From: Leifsonia tongyongensis
Lineage (GTDB): Bacteria; Actinomycetota; Actinomycetes; Actinomycetales; Microbacteriaceae
Length of the DNA stretch: 64,000 nt
Assembly (NCBI RefSeq): GCF_010686705.1
Contig: NZ_JAAGWY010000003.1
Coordinates: 62,001-126,000, forward strand
Reading direction: 5' to 3'
Positions within the stretch are counted from its first letter, which is position 1. Each line of letters begins with the position of its first letter. Shown here piece after piece: positions 26,071 through 36,769 of this stretch. A model generated the notes under the pieces. It had not been told where the DNA came from, searched no databases, and was given only the letters and a program-made list of their open reading frames with translations. Made by a program: the position numbers and the translations under genes.

Positions 26071-27585
26071 ATGAGCGACTACGTTGTCGCCATCGACCAG
26101 GGGACCACCAGTTCTCGGGCGATCATCTTCGACAAGTCGGGCTCGATCGTATCGACCGGGCAGTTGGAGCACGAGCAGATCTTCCCGCAGGCCGGCTGGG
26201 TCGAACACAATCCTGTCGAGATCTGGAACAACGTTCGCGAGGTCATCGGCCAGGCGCTTTCCAAGGCCGACCTCACGCGCCACGACATCGCAGCGGTCGG
26301 GATCACCAACCAGCGCGAGACAGCCGTCGTGTGGGACAAGAACACCGGCGAACCGGTCTACAACGCCATCGTCTGGCAGGACACCCGCACCCAGCCCATC
26401 GTCGACCGCCTAGCGGCCGATGGAGGAGTGGAGCGCTTCAAGCAGATCGTCGGGCTTCCGCTCGCGACCTACTTCTCCGGCACGAAGATCATGTGGATCC
26501 TCGAGAACGTCGAAGGCGCCCGCGAACGCGCCGAGGCCGGCGACCTGCTGTTCGGAAACACGGATGCCTGGGTTCTGTGGAACCTGACCGGTGGACCGGA
26601 CGGCGGCGTCCACGCCACCGATGTCACGAACGCGTCGCGCACGATGTTCATGGACCTCGAGACGCTGACCTGGCGCGACGACATCCTCGACATCTTCGGA
26701 GTTCCGAAGTCGATGATGCCCGCGATCAAGGCATCCTCGGAGGTCTACGGAACGGTCGAGGCCTCGAGCCTTCTTCGCGAGGTGCCTGTCGCGGGCATCC
26801 TGGGCGACCAGCAGGCGGCGACCTTCGGCCAGGCGGCGTTCGACCCCGGCGAGTCGAAGAACACCTACGGCACCGGCAATTTCCTCATCTTCAACACGGG
26901 TGAGGAGATCGTCCACTCCAAGAACGGCCTGCTGACGACGCTCGGCTACAAGCTGGGTGACGACAAGCCGCACTACGCTCTCGAGGGCTCCATCGCTGTC
27001 ACCGGTTCGCTCGTGCAGTGGCTGCGCGACAATCTGGGCCTCATCTCCAGTGCGCCCGAGATCGAAGAGCTGGCGAAGACGGTCGAGGACAACGGCGGCG
27101 CCTACTTCGTGCCGGCGTTCTCCGGCTTGTTCGCGCCGTACTGGCGATCGGATGCACGTGGAGCGCTCGTCGGCCTCACCCGCTATGTCAACAAGGGGCA
27201 CATCGCTCGCGCCGCGCTGGAGGCAACGGCCTTCCAGACGCGCGAAGTACTCGATGCGGTCAACGCCGACTCCGGCGTCGACCTGACGGAGCTGAAGGTG
27301 GACGGCGGCATGATCGCCAACAACACCCTCATGCAGTTCCAGGCGGACATCCTGGGTGTGCCGGTCGTGCGGCCGGTCGTCGCCGAGACCACCGCACTGG
27401 GCGCCGCGTACGCGGCCGGCCTTGCGGTGGGCTTCTGGGAGAACCTGGACGACCTGCGCAAGAACTGGCAGGAGGACAGCCGCTGGACCCCGAAGATGGA
27501 CGCCGCAGAACGCGATCGTCAGCTGCGCCTGTGGAAGAAGGCCGTCACGAAGACCTTCGACTGGGTCGACGACGACGTCCGCTGA
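26071..27585 (+). CDS. glpK: Glycerol kinase
   Basis: 504 residues of the FGGY carbohydrate-kinase family. The N-terminal ATP motif [17 protein letters not shown] (about 5-21), the glycerol-binding [11 protein letters not shown] near 79-89, and the C-terminal signature around [20 protein letters not shown] (about 408-427) are clear. It phosphorylates glycerol to glycerol 3-phosphate with ATP. AAAGGAG precedes the ATG. Last gene of the glp run, followed by a GC-rich hairpin. Confidence 0.95.
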   Translation: MSDYVVAIDQGTTSSRAIIFDKSGSIVSTGQLEHEQIFPQAGWVEHNPVEIWNNVREVIGQALSKADLTRHDIAAVGITNQRETAVVWDKNTGEPVYNAIVWQDTRTQPIVDRLAADGGVERFKQIVGLPLATYFSGTKIMWILENVEGARERAEAGDLLFGNTDAWVLWNLTGGPDGGVHATDVTNASRTMFMDLETLTWRDDILDIFGVPKSMMPAIKASSEVYGTVEASSLLREVPVAGILGDQQAATFGQAAFDPGESKNTYGTGNFLIFNTGEEIVHSKNGLLTTLGYKLGDDKPHYALEGSIAVTGSLVQWLRDNLGLISSAPEIEELAKTVEDNGGAYFVPAFSGLFAPYWRSDARGALVGLTRYVNKGHIARAALEATAFQTREVLDAVNADSGVDLTELKVDGGMIANNTLMQFQADILGVPVVRPVVAETTALGAAYAAGLAVGFWENLDDLRKNWQEDSRWTPKMDAAERDRQLRLWKKAVTKTFDWVDDDVR

Positions 27586-27621
27586 CGCGGCCGTCGCCGT
27601 CGCCCTGGGGCAGTGCTTGTT

Positions 27622-27648
27622 GGTGCGCCGCCGCCGCTGCGGCGCACC
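27622..27648 (+). terminator. Terminator-like hairpin after glpK
   Basis: GGTGCGCCGC pairs with GCGGCGCACC (10 bp, 7-nt loop), 37 nt beyond the glpK stop. No U-tract follows, as is common in this window. Confidence 0.6.
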
Positions 27649-27668
27649 GACGACGTGAAGTAACTGTC

Positions 27669-27742
27669 GAGCGAGAATCGCCGTTCGCGCCGAGAAGACC
27701 CGTTATTCGGGCGACTCTCGGCGGGGGCGGCGATTCTCGCTC
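27669..27742. repeat. Long hairpin repeat, family A copy 2
   Basis: 27-nt arms (27669-27695 and 27716-27742) pair at 24 positions around a 20-nt loop. The left arm carries CGAGAATCGCCGTT and GCCGAG, the same sequence as the element at 8066-8137. It separates convergent glpK and the HAD gene, whose stop codon (27703-27705) lies inside the loop, so the last 13 codons of that gene are encoded by the element. Confidence 0.8.
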
Positions 27743-28488
27743 ACGGGGATCGGCGCCAGGACGGCCGGCAGGTCGGCGAGGGAGCGGATCTCGACGACAG
27801 CGGATGCGCGCGCCTCGGCCGCGTCGGACGGATCGGGCGCGACCGCCGTGCGGTTCAGCCAGATTCCTGTGAGGCCCGCCCGGGCGGCCCCAATTGCGTC
27901 GGTGCGCAGACGATCGCCGACATAGGCGGCGTCGGCGGGTTCGACGCCGAACACGTCGCAGGCGTGAACGAAGATGGCGGCGTCAGGCTTGACCGCGCCG
28001 ACATCCCCGGATGCGACGATCCGGTCGATACGTGCATCCAGCCCCACCGCGGTCACCTTCCGCGTCTGGTACGCGAGGTCACCGTTCGTGATCAGCCCGA
28101 AACGAATGCCGGGGATCCGTTGCTCGAGCTCGTCGAGGCACGGAAGCGTGTCGTCGTGCAGCGCCCAATTCTCCACGTAGCGCTCGAAGTACGTCGCGAA
28201 CCAGACACTCGCAGCGTCGTCGTCGAGTGCGACCCCGTGCCGGGCCGCGAAGTCCCGGGCCCTGGCACGGCGTTGGCCCTCGAAATCGAGCCGGCCGGCG
28301 AGGTAGTCGTGGTAGTGGGATTCCTCGAGATCGTGCCAGAAAGCGACGGTCGTCGCTGCATCGAGCTCACCGTAGGGCGCACCCAGACGTGCTACGTGCG
28401 CCTGGATGCCGTTCGCGACGGCCGCGCGATGGGCGAACAGCGTGTCGTCGAGGTCGAAGAGCACGACCTTCGGCGGGAGCCGCGTCAT
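27703..28488 (-). CDS. HAD-superfamily hydrolase
   Basis: 261 residues. Motif I is LFDLDDTLFAH (about 10-20, nucleophile and acid Asp), motif II is near LITNGD (about 135), motif III Lys is in VGAVKPDAAIF near 160-170, and motif IV is in YVGDRLRTDAIGA near 186-198, with a helical cap between. Members are phosphatases of small metabolites; the substrate is unknown. The ATG overlaps the GNAT stop (ATGA), placing it in the trpS-GNAT-HAD operon. The C-terminal tail NRRPRRESPE is encoded within a dispersed hairpin repeat and may be an addition. Confidence 0.85.
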   Translation of the reverse strand: MTRLPPKVVLFDLDDTLFAHRAAVANGIQAHVARLGAPYGELDAATTVAFWHDLEESHYHDYLAGRLDFEGQRRARARDFAARHGVALDDDAASVWFATYFERYVENWALHDDTLPCLDELEQRIPGIRFGLITNGDLAYQTRKVTAVGLDARIDRIVASGDVGAVKPDAAIFVHACDVFGVEPADAAYVGDRLRTDAIGAARAGLTGIWLNRTAVAPDPSDAAEARASAVVEIRSLADLPAVLAPIPVSENRRPRRESPE

Positions 28489-29072
28489 GCGAAGGTCTCG
28501 CTGGGCCAGCCGGGAGCGGGGGCGCGGGGATCGTCGCGCAGGAGTGCCGCAGACCAGTCGTCGAGCCGCTCGCCGCGCCGCACGCCACCGAGGCGCCGGG
28601 TGCCTTCGAACCGGAACCCGGCCCCTCGGGCGACGGCCGCCGACGGAAGGTTGCCGGTGAATGCATGCCACTCGATACGCCGCAGCCCGAGGCCGCCCTG
28701 CGCCGCCGGCGCGAACGCGTGATCGCAGACAAGTTCGACGGCGGCGGTCATGAGGCCGCGACCTCTCGATGGAGCAGCGAGCCAGTAACCGATTTCGGCC
28801 GCGCCTTCGGCGATACCGTTGAGCCCGATCATTCCCCGGAGTTCGTCGGCAGGTTCACGCCTGATCGCCCAGGTCGCCATGGACCCCGTCACCCAGCCGG
28901 CCGGTACGACGTCAAGGATGAAGTGGAGCGCGTCCGTCCGTTCGTAGGGGCTCGGCACCGTCGTCCAGCGCTGAACGTCGGGATCGCGGCAGTACTCGGT
29001 CACCAGCTCGACATCGGACTCATCGGGCATGGACAGCGTCACCCGATCGCCCGACAACGTCACGCCCTTCAT
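28485..29072 (-). CDS. GNAT-family N-acetyltransferase
   Basis: 195 residues resembling the RimJ/RimL group of GNAT acetyltransferases: an N-terminal VTLSMPDESDVELV, the acetyl-CoA region GYWLAAPSRGRGLMTAAV near 93-110, and RRIEWHAFTGNLPSAAVARGAGF near 126-148 (the last is the typical N-P-S-x-x-V-A-x-x-x-G-F). Acetylates an amine, possibly a ribosomal protein or small molecule; substrate unknown. It lies 1 bp after trpS and overlaps the HAD gene by 4 nt. Confidence 0.83.
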   Translation of the reverse strand: MKGVTLSGDRVTLSMPDESDVELVTEYCRDPDVQRWTTVPSPYERTDALHFILDVVPAGWVTGSMATWAIRREPADELRGMIGLNGIAEGAAEIGYWLAAPSRGRGLMTAAVELVCDHAFAPAAQGGLGLRRIEWHAFTGNLPSAAVARGAGFRFEGTRRLGGVRRGERLDDWSAALLRDDPRAPAPGWPSETFA

Positions 29073-29073
29073 A

Positions 29074-30153
<1,080 letters not shown>

Positions 30154-31002
30154 TCAGAGCGCGTAATCGACGACGACCGGGGTGTGATCGGACCATCGCT
30201 CGTCGTAGGACGCCGCTCGGTCGACCGAGCAGTCGACGACGGTCGCCGCGAGAGCGGGCGTGGCCAGCTGGTAGTCGATGCGCCAGCCGGAGTCGTTGTC
30301 GAAAGCCTGACCGCGCCACGTCCACCAGGTGTACGGGCCATCGATCTCGCCGGCGCATTTGCGGCCGACGTCGACCCAGCCCAGGCCCCCGCCCGCGTTG
30401 TAGTCGTCTTCGCCCTCAGCCCCCACGATGCGGTCGAAGTAGGCGCGTTCCTCGGGCAGGAACCCTGCACGCTTCACGTTGCCCTTCCAATTGCGGATGT
30501 CGAGGGTGCGATGGCCGACGTTGAGATCGCCCATGACGACGGCATAGTCGCTGTGCCGCTGGAGCTCGGGCAGGCGCTGAAGCATCGCGTCGAGGAATCG
30601 GAACTTCTCGTCCTGCTTCGGGGATCCGGCTTCGCCCGAGTGGACGTAGGCGCTCACGACCGTGACGATCTTGCCGTCGACCTCGTAGTCGGCTTCGAGC
30701 CACCGCCCTGCGCTGTCGAAGTCGTCAGGCCCGAGAACGACGCGGTGGATGTTCGCCTTCGAGCGGCTCGCGATGGCGACGCCTGCGCGGCCCTTGGCCG
30801 TCGCGGGGTCGTGGAGGATGTCCCACTCGGGCCCGAGAAGCTGCTGGACGTCTTCGGTCGTCGCGCGCACTTCCTGGATGGCGAGGATGTCGACATCCCT
30901 GCTGTCCAGCCATGCGCCCATGCCTTTGCGGTAGGCGGCCCGGATGCCGTTCGTGTTGATCGTGGCGATGCGCAGGGGTCTGGCAGGTCGGGACGAAGGC
31001 AT
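30154..31002 (-). CDS. xthA: Exodeoxyribonuclease III / AP endonuclease
   Basis: 282 residues of the EEP nuclease superfamily: IATINTNGIRAA (about 13-24), IQEVRAT with the metal-binding Glu (about 41-47), GDLNVGHRTLD near 145-155 and the C-terminal SDHTPVVVD with the catalytic Asp-His pair. It repairs abasic sites and resects 3' ends. The ATG lies 6 nt after TAAACT, which overlaps the stop codon of the upstream YihY-type gene, so it probably also has its own leaderless transcript besides readthrough. Confidence 0.92.
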   Translation of the reverse strand: MPSSRPARPLRIATINTNGIRAAYRKGMGAWLDSRDVDILAIQEVRATTEDVQQLLGPEWDILHDPATAKGRAGVAIASRSKANIHRVVLGPDDFDSAGRWLEADYEVDGKIVTVVSAYVHSGEAGSPKQDEKFRFLDAMLQRLPELQRHSDYAVVMGDLNVGHRTLDIRNWKGNVKRAGFLPEERAYFDRIVGAEGEDDYNAGGGLGWVDVGRKCAGEIDGPYTWWTWRGQAFDNDSGWRIDYQLATPALAATVVDCSVDRAASYDERWSDHTPVVVDYAL

Positions 31003-31008
31003 GCAGCC

Positions 31009-31014
31009 AGTTTA
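31009..31014 (-). promoter_or_regulatory. -10 box of xthA, leaderless start
   Basis: TAAACT on the minus strand ends 6 nt before the xthA ATG and includes the upstream gene's TAA stop codon. There is no Shine-Dalgarno. Confidence 0.45.
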
Positions 31015-32253
31015 GTGAGAACCTCCGACGCCGCCTTCGTCGAGTGCGTCGTTGAGCACGTTCTGGGCGCGCTCCACCCTGCGCTGCGCAGCGAGCCGCT
31101 GCCACCAGCGCGCGCGGGCCAGGTCGTCCTTCGCATCGTCGAGCTCAGCGCGGGCGACGATGACGCGGGCCTGGTGCTCCTGGGCCGCCTCCTCGGCTGC
31201 GCGCTGCTCCGGAGTGACGATGCGTGGCGAAATGCCCTTGTCGAACATCCCGATCGCGATCCAGGACCCCGACAACAGCATCACCCGCGAGGTCAGGTTG
31301 AACCAGATCAGCAGACCGACGAAGACCGCGAACGTGGCGAGCAGCGGGTTCTTGTTGGCCGTGCCGAGGAGCAGCCCTCCGAGAAAGCTCAGGGCGGAGA
31401 GCGTGGCGGCGCCGAGCAGCGAACCGAAGAACAGGTTGCGCCAGGGGATCGCCACGCGCGACAGCACGCGGAACATCGTGCCGAGCACGACGATGTTCAG
31501 CAGCAGCGAGATCAGGATGCCCGAGAACTGGGTGAGCGCGTTCGACCAGAACGAATCCTGGTCGAGGCCGAGAACCCTCAGCACGAACGCGGCCGCCTCG
31601 GTGCTGACGATCATCAGCACGCCCGAGAGGATCAGTACGAAGCCGAACGCGACGGCCAGGCCGAGGTCCCGGATCTTCTGGAGGACGTAGTTCGTCGTAT
31701 CCCTCGACAGGCCGAAGATCGCGCGTACGGCCTGCCGCGTGTAGAAGAGCCAGCTGATCGCCGTCCACAGGAGGCTGATCGCGGCGATGACGCCCGTCCA
31801 GCCGAAGGTGGTGGTGGTCGTCGTCAGGTCCTGGGGCTTGATCACGCCATCCGGGCCGATGAGCCCGGGAATCGCATTGTTGATGATCTCGGCGATCGCA
31901 TGCAGAAGCTGTTCGTTGCCGACGAGCCAGATCCCCGCAAGCGAGAAGCCGAGCCAGATGGCCGCGAAGATCGCGAACAGTGCCTGGAAGCCCATCCCGG
32001 CCGCGCGCAGGTTTCCGTCGCTGTGCGAGAAGTTGATGTACACCCGGTAGGGCTTGAAGGCTTTGACCCACCGGGTCATGCGGGAGACCTGGGCCGCGGG
32101 CTTCTCGAGCCGTGCCTTCACCGGCTCTGAGACGTTCTCGAAGGTCTCCTTGACGTGCTCTTCGCTCGCGTGAAGACGCTCCCTGACTTCGTCGGCCCGC
32201 GAGCGGGCGCGTTGGGGCGCAGGCGGGATGCTCGCCGTCTTCTTCTCGCTCAC
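31012..32253 (-). CDS. YihY/BrkB-family membrane protein
   Basis: 413 residues with about six transmembrane helices between 85 and 345 (YINFSHSDGNLRAAGMGFQALFAIFAA at the first, seen in part as DGNLRAAGMGFQALF) and charged, probably coiled-coil ends (1-70 and 355-413). The family was once called RNase BN, but its members are membrane proteins of poorly known, perhaps transport, function. The GTG start lies 6 nt after TAGGCT with no Shine-Dalgarno. It runs into xthA with a 9-bp gap and is divergent from ptsI. Confidence 0.85.
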   Translation of the reverse strand: MSEKKTASIPPAPQRARSRADEVRERLHASEEHVKETFENVSEPVKARLEKPAAQVSRMTRWVKAFKPYRVYINFSHSDGNLRAAGMGFQALFAIFAAIWLGFSLAGIWLVGNEQLLHAIAEIINNAIPGLIGPDGVIKPQDLTTTTTTFGWTGVIAAISLLWTAISWLFYTRQAVRAIFGLSRDTTNYVLQKIRDLGLAVAFGFVLILSGVLMIVSTEAAAFVLRVLGLDQDSFWSNALTQFSGILISLLLNIVVLGTMFRVLSRVAIPWRNLFFGSLLGAATLSALSFLGGLLLGTANKNPLLATFAVFVGLLIWFNLTSRVMLLSGSWIAIGMFDKGISPRIVTPEQRAAEEAAQEHQARVIVARAELDDAKDDLARARWWQRLAAQRRVERAQNVLNDALDEGGVGGSH

Positions 32254-32259
32254 GGCGCC

Positions 32260-32265
32260 AGCCTA
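32260..32265 (-). promoter_or_regulatory. -10 box of the YihY-type gene, leaderless start
   Basis: TAGGCT on the minus strand ends 6 nt before the GTG start codon, with no ribosome-binding site between. Confidence 0.5.
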
Positions 32266-32342
32266 GCGAGCGAGCACGCGGGCAGATACGGATCATGGTC
32301 GTCCCGTCGGATGCGCCATGGCGGACGCCAGTCGGGGCGGCC

Positions 32343-32348
32343 TAGGCT
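32343..32348 (+). promoter_or_regulatory. -10 box of ptsI
   Basis: TAGGCT lies 23 nt before the ptsI ATG. The predicted start of transcription leaves a leader of about 16 nt that contains GGGAGG at 8-nt spacing, so this mRNA is short-leadered rather than leaderless. Confidence 0.45.
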
Positions 32349-32371
32349 GGCTTCGATGGGAGGCCGAAATC

Positions 32372-34021
32372 ATGGAGGTCACAGGCATCGGGGTGGGTCG
32401 GGGAATCGCGGTCGGCCCGGTGCTCAGAATGCCTGAGCCGCTCCCCGAACCCGCGGACATCGCATCCGAGAACGAGCCGCTGGTGGAACTGGAGCGGGCA
32501 TCCGCAGCGCTGAACGAGACGACGGAAGACCTGAACGTGCTGGGCGCACGGGCCGGCGGGGATGCGAAGGACGTCCTCGAAGCGCAGGCGCTCATGGCAC
32601 AGGATCCCGCTGTGCTCGAGGACATCGAGGAACGGATCGGCAGCGGAAAGACGGCCGAGCGAGCTGTCTTCGAGGCGTTCCGCGCCTACCAGTACGTGCT
32701 CGAATCGATGGGCGGCTACCTGGCCGGACGTGGTGCCGACCTCAAAGATGTGGCGCAGCGCGTGGTCGCGCACCTTCAGCGTGTTCCGCTGCCGGGTGTC
32801 CCCGTTTCGGACACGCCCTTCGTGCTCGTCGCAGGGGATCTCGCCCCGGCCGACACCGCCCTGCTCGACCTCGACAAGGTGCTGGCCCTCGTCACCCGTG
32901 ACGGCGGCCCCACCTCGCACACGGCGATCCTCGCGCGGGCGAAAGGAATCGTGGCCGTCGTCGGCGCGATCGGGGCCGACGACCTCACCGACGGTATGAC
33001 CGTCATCGTCGACGCTTCGACGGGCAACATCGTCGTGAATCCGAGTGCGGCCGCGATCGCACAGGTCGAGGAGCGCCGGTCGGCCCACGCCGCCAGCGCA
33101 CCGCTCACGCCCGGTGCGCTCGCGGACGGCACTCCGGTGTCGCTCCTCGCTAATCTCGGATCCCCCGGCGAGGCCCAGGCAGCCGTCGCACTCGGTGCTG
33201 AGGGCGTCGGGCTGTTCCGAACCGAGTTCCTGTTCCTCGACGCGGCGCAGGCGCCCAGTGTCGAGGAGCAGCGGGTGCAGTACCTCGCGCTCCTCGACGC
33301 CTTTCCCGGCAAGAAGGTGACCGTGAGGGTGCTCGACGCCGGTGCCGACAAGCCGCTCGCGTTCCTCGGGGAGACCCACGAGGAGAATCCTGCCCTCGGG
33401 CGCCGGGGGATCCGGGCGCTCCGTGATGCGGAACCCGTGCTACGGGATCAATTGCAGGCGCTCGCCGAGGCGTCCGCGCAGTCCGAGGCCGACCTGTGGG
33501 TGATGGCGCCGATGGTCGCCGACGCGGGGGAGACCGAGTACTTCGTGTCGCTCGCCCGCGAGTTCGGCCTGAAGACGGTCGGCATCACAGCGGAGGTGCC
33601 CGCCGCGGCGATCCTCGCAGACCAGATCGCCGAACGCACGGACTTCGTCAGCATCGGAACGAACGATCTCACGCAATACACGATGGCGGCCGACCGCCTG
33701 CTCGGCTCCGTGGCGTCATACCAGGATCCGTGGCATCCCGCCGTCCTCCGCATGATCAAGTCGATCGGACAAGCGGGAAGGGCGCTCGGCAAGCCGGTCG
33801 GGGTCTGCGGCGAATCGGCGGCTGATCCGCTGCTCGCGGTCGTGCTCGTGGGGCTCGGTGCGACCGACCTGTCGATGACGGCGGCAGCGCTGGCGGATGT
33901 GCGTGCCGAACTGCTTCGCCACACGCTCGCCGAGGCCCAGGACCTCGCCGCTCGAGCAGTGGCAGCGACCAGCGCCGCCGACGCGCGCGCCGTCGTCTCC
34001 GCGGCCATCAGCGGCTCGTAG
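32372..34021 (+). CDS. ptsI: PTS enzyme I (phosphoenolpyruvate-protein phosphotransferase)
   Basis: 549 residues. The phosphorylated His lies in TRDGGPTSHTAILARAKGI (about 174-192), the PEP-binding barrel has GVGLFRTEFLFL near 282-293, and the C-terminal half has VSIGTNDLTQYTMAADR near 425-441 and VCGESAADP near 475. It moves phosphate from PEP to HPr for all PTS transporters. No ptsH or EIIC gene lies next to it; EIIA and EIIB genes occur 19 kb away. Start at ATG 32372, preceded by GGGAGG; an earlier in-frame ATG at 32318 lies upstream of the probable promoter. Confidence 0.94.
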   Translation: MEVTGIGVGRGIAVGPVLRMPEPLPEPADIASENEPLVELERASAALNETTEDLNVLGARAGGDAKDVLEAQALMAQDPAVLEDIEERIGSGKTAERAVFEAFRAYQYVLESMGGYLAGRGADLKDVAQRVVAHLQRVPLPGVPVSDTPFVLVAGDLAPADTALLDLDKVLALVTRDGGPTSHTAILARAKGIVAVVGAIGADDLTDGMTVIVDASTGNIVVNPSAAAIAQVEERRSAHAASAPLTPGALADGTPVSLLANLGSPGEAQAAVALGAEGVGLFRTEFLFLDAAQAPSVEEQRVQYLALLDAFPGKKVTVRVLDAGADKPLAFLGETHEENPALGRRGIRALRDAEPVLRDQLQALAEASAQSEADLWVMAPMVADAGETEYFVSLAREFGLKTVGITAEVPAAAILADQIAERTDFVSIGTNDLTQYTMAADRLLGSVASYQDPWHPAVLRMIKSIGQAGRALGKPVGVCGESAADPLLAVVLVGLGATDLSMTAAALADVRAELLRHTLAEAQDLAARAVAATSAADARAVVSAAISGS

Positions 34022-34051
34022 CCGCCGCTTTCGCGTCGGTCATACGGCGAC

Positions 34052-34092
34052 CGCACTCGTTACTTTCCAGCGCACCTGGTTGTACGAGTGCG
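34052..34092. repeat. Inverted repeat downstream of ptsI
   Basis: CGCACTCGT (34052-34060) and ACGAGTGCG (34084-34092) are perfect 9-bp arms around 23 nt. A third copy of the arm (ACTCGTGC, 34103-34110) could pair alternatively. Probably part of the ptsI terminator. Confidence 0.55.
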
Positions 34093-34121
34093 CTCGGAAA
34101 CAACTCGTGCGGCTAGGGGTA

Positions 34122-34166
34122 GGAAAGCGTTAGAAACGGTCCACTGGACCGTTTCTAACGCTTTCC
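34122..34166. terminator. Perfect 21-bp hairpin between ptsI and sdhB
   Basis: Arms 34122-34142 and 34146-34166 (GGAAAGCGTTAGAAACGG and onward, perfect complements) have a 3-nt ACT loop. The sdhB stop codon (34155-34157) lies in the right arm, so the last three codons of sdhB are part of the hairpin. It is symmetric and can stop transcription from both converging genes. Confidence 0.85.
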
Positions 34167-34916
34167 CCGCATGATCGCCTGCTTGACCTCTGCGATGGCC
34201 TGGGTGACCTGGATGCCGCGCGGGCACGCATCCGTGCAGTTGAACGTCGTGCGGCAGCGCCACACACCCTCTTTGTCGTTGAGGATGTCGAGCCGCACCT
34301 GCGAAGCGTCGTCGCGCGAGTCGAAGATGAACCGGTGGGCGTTGACGATCGCCGCCGGGCCGAAGTACTGCCCGTCCGTCCAGAAGACGGGGCACGACGA
34401 GGTGCACGCCGCGCACAGGATGCACTTGGTCGTGTCGTCGAAGCGGGCGCGATCGGTGACCGACTGGATGCGCTCCTTGCCCTCAGGCGGAGTCGAACTG
34501 GCGATGAGGAACGGCTGGACCTCGCGGTACGACGCGAAGAACGGCTCCATGTCGACGATGAGATCCTTCTCGAGCGGAAGTCCCTTGATGGCCTCGACAT
34601 AGATCGGCTTCGAGATGTCGAGGTCTTTGATCAGGGTCTTGCAGGCGAGTCGGTTGCGTCCGTTGATCCGCATCGCGTCCGAGCCGCAGATGCCGTGCGC
34701 GCAGGAGCGGCGGAAGGTCAGCGAGCCGTCCTGCTCCCACTTGATCTTGTGCAGAGCGTCGAGGATGCGGTCCGTCGGGTACATCTCGACGTCGAAATCC
34801 TGCCAGCGCGGCTCGGTGTCGACGTCGGGGTCGAACCGGCGGATGATCAGGGTGACGGTGAACGACTGGATGGGAGCCTCGGGCGCGGGCGGGGTCTCGA
34901 GTACGGCGGTCGACAT
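34155..34916 (-). CDS. sdhB: Succinate dehydrogenase iron-sulfur subunit
   Basis: 253 residues. Cysteines for the 2Fe-2S cluster are in CAHGICGSD and RNRLAC (about 60-80); those for the 4Fe-4S and 3Fe-4S clusters are in CILCAACTSSCPVFW and CTDACPRGI (about 160-225). It carries electrons from SdhA flavin to quinone at the membrane anchor. Its ATG shares one base with the sdhA stop. Last gene of sdhCDAB; the 3' end is built into a perfect hairpin. Confidence 0.95.
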   Translation of the reverse strand: MSTAVLETPPAPEAPIQSFTVTLIIRRFDPDVDTEPRWQDFDVEMYPTDRILDALHKIKWEQDGSLTFRRSCAHGICGSDAMRINGRNRLACKTLIKDLDISKPIYVEAIKGLPLEKDLIVDMEPFFASYREVQPFLIASSTPPEGKERIQSVTDRARFDDTTKCILCAACTSSCPVFWTDGQYFGPAAIVNAHRFIFDSRDDASQVRLDILNDKEGVWRCRTTFNCTDACPRGIQVTQAIAEVKQAIMRGKR

Positions 34917-36718
34917 CAGTACTTCCTCTCCATCGGCTGGTAACGCGTGACGACGACCGGTTTCCAGTCGAGCCGGATGTGGTCGGCGGCGTCGGACGAG
35001 TGGGGATCGCCTGACAGGTACGCCATCGTGTGCTTCATGTAGTTCTCGTCGTCGCGCTTGGGGAAGTCGTCGCGCATATGGCCCCCGCGGCTCTCTTCGC
35101 GGTTGCGCGCCGAGTAGACGACGACCTCGGCGAGGTCGAGGAGGAAGCCGAGCTCGACGGCTTCGAGCAGGTCGGTGTTGTACCGCTTGCCTTTGTCCTG
35201 CACGGCGATGTTGCGGTAGCGCTCGCGCAGGCGGTGGATGGTCCCCGTCACCTTATCGAGCGACTCGTCGGTGCGGAACACCTGGGCGTTCTTGTCCATC
35301 TCGTCTTGCAGCTCCTTGCGGATGGCCGCGATCCGCTCGGTGCCGGTGCCGGAGCGCAGCCCCTCGATCAGCTCGCGAACCGCGCGCGCCGGGTCTTCGG
35401 GCAGCGGGACAGCCGTCGCGGTCTTGACGTACTCGACAGCGTTGTTGCCGGCGCGCTTGCCGAACACGTTGATGTCGAGCAGCGAGTTGGTGCCCAGGCG
35501 GTTGGAGCCGTGCACGGAGACGCAGGCGCACTCGCCGGCGGCGTACAGCCCTGGCACGACGGTGGTGTTGTCGCGCAGTACCTCGGCGTTGTTGTTCGTC
35601 GGGATGCCACCCATCGCATAGTGCGCCGTCGGCATCACGGGAACCGGCTCGACCACCGGGTCGACGCCGAGGTAGGTACGGGCGAACTCGGTGATGTCGG
35701 GCAGCTTCGTCTCGAGCACTTCGGCGCCGAGGTGGGTGCAGTCGAGAAGCACGTAGTCCTTGTGCGGGCCGGCTCCTCGGCCTTCGGCGACCTCCTGGAC
35801 CATGCAGCGGGCGACGATGTCGCGCGGCGCGAGGTCTTTGATGGTCGGCGCGTAGCGCTCCATGAAGCGCTCGCCGCTCGCATTGCGGAGGATCGCGCCC
35901 TCACCGCGGGCGCCTTCGGTGAGCAGGATGCCGAGGCCGGCGAGGCCGGTCGGGTGGAACTGGAAGAACTCCATGTCCTCGAGCGGGAGGCCCTTGCGCC
36001 AGATGATGCCGACGCCGTCACCGGTGAGGGTGTGCGCGTTGGACGTCGTCTTGTAGATCTTGCCGAAGCCGCCGGTCGCGAAGATGATCGCCTTCGAGTG
36101 GAAGACGTGCAGTTCACCGGATGCGAGCTCGTAGGCGACGACGCCCGCAGGCTGCTGAACGCCATCGACCTCGTTCATGATGACGTCGAGCACGTAGAAC
36201 TCGTTGAAGAAATTGATGCCGAGCCTGACGCAGTTCTGGAACAGTGTCTGCAGGATCATGTGGCCGGTGCGGTCGGCCGCGTAGCAGGCGCGTCGCACCG
36301 GAGCCTTGCCGTGGTCGCGCGTGTGGCCGCCGAATCGCCGCTGGTCGATCTTGCCTTCCGGCGTGCGGTTGAACGGCAGGCCCATGTTCTCGAGGTCGAT
36401 GACCGCGTCGATGGCTTCCTTGGCCAGGATCTCGGCCGCATCCTGGTCGACCAGGTAGTCGCCGCCCTTGACGGTATCGAAGGTGTGCCACTCCCAGCTG
36501 TCCTCTTCGACGTTCGCGAGGGCCGCAGCCATACCGCCCTGTGCCGCACCGGTGTGCGACCGAGTGGGGTAGAGCTTCGAGATCACTGCCGTGCGTGCGC
36601 CAGGACCCGCCTCGATCGCCGCGCGCATTCCCGCGCCTCCTGCGCCGACGATGACGATGTCGAACTCGTGGTAGTGGACGCCGTCGATGACGGTCGATTC
36701 GGTCGTTTCAGTTGTCAC
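34916..36718 (-). CDS. sdhA: Succinate dehydrogenase flavoprotein subunit
   Basis: 600 residues. The FAD motif [17 protein letters not shown] is at about 18-34, the covalent FAD histidine is in [11 protein letters not shown] near 52-62, and the active-site region includes [21 protein letters not shown] seen as [14 protein letters not shown] and [10 protein letters not shown] near 360-370. It oxidises succinate to fumarate in the TCA cycle. It follows sdhD by 51 bp and runs directly into sdhB. Confidence 0.96.
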   Translation of the reverse strand: MTTETTESTVIDGVHYHEFDIVIVGAGGAGMRAAIEAGPGARTAVISKLYPTRSHTGAAQGGMAAALANVEEDSWEWHTFDTVKGGDYLVDQDAAEILAKEAIDAVIDLENMGLPFNRTPEGKIDQRRFGGHTRDHGKAPVRRACYAADRTGHMILQTLFQNCVRLGINFFNEFYVLDVIMNEVDGVQQPAGVVAYELASGELHVFHSKAIIFATGGFGKIYKTTSNAHTLTGDGVGIIWRKGLPLEDMEFFQFHPTGLAGLGILLTEGARGEGAILRNASGERFMERYAPTIKDLAPRDIVARCMVQEVAEGRGAGPHKDYVLLDCTHLGAEVLETKLPDITEFARTYLGVDPVVEPVPVMPTAHYAMGGIPTNNNAEVLRDNTTVVPGLYAAGECACVSVHGSNRLGTNSLLDINVFGKRAGNNAVEYVKTATAVPLPEDPARAVRELIEGLRSGTGTERIAAIRKELQDEMDKNAQVFRTDESLDKVTGTIHRLRERYRNIAVQDKGKRYNTDLLEAVELGFLLDLAEVVVYSARNREESRGGHMRDDFPKRDDENYMKHTMAYLSGDPHSSDAADHIRLDWKPVVVTRYQPMERKY

Positions 36719-36769
36719 TGCTTTTCCGTATGTCGGTGGGCTGGGTGGCTGACGTCAGGCCTGGCCGGT

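Noticed and set aside
34052-34110. Riboswitch or attachment site downstream of ptsI
   Set aside because: Three copies of a short arm can form alternative hairpins, but the place between convergent genes fits a terminator and no tRNA or integrase gene is near.
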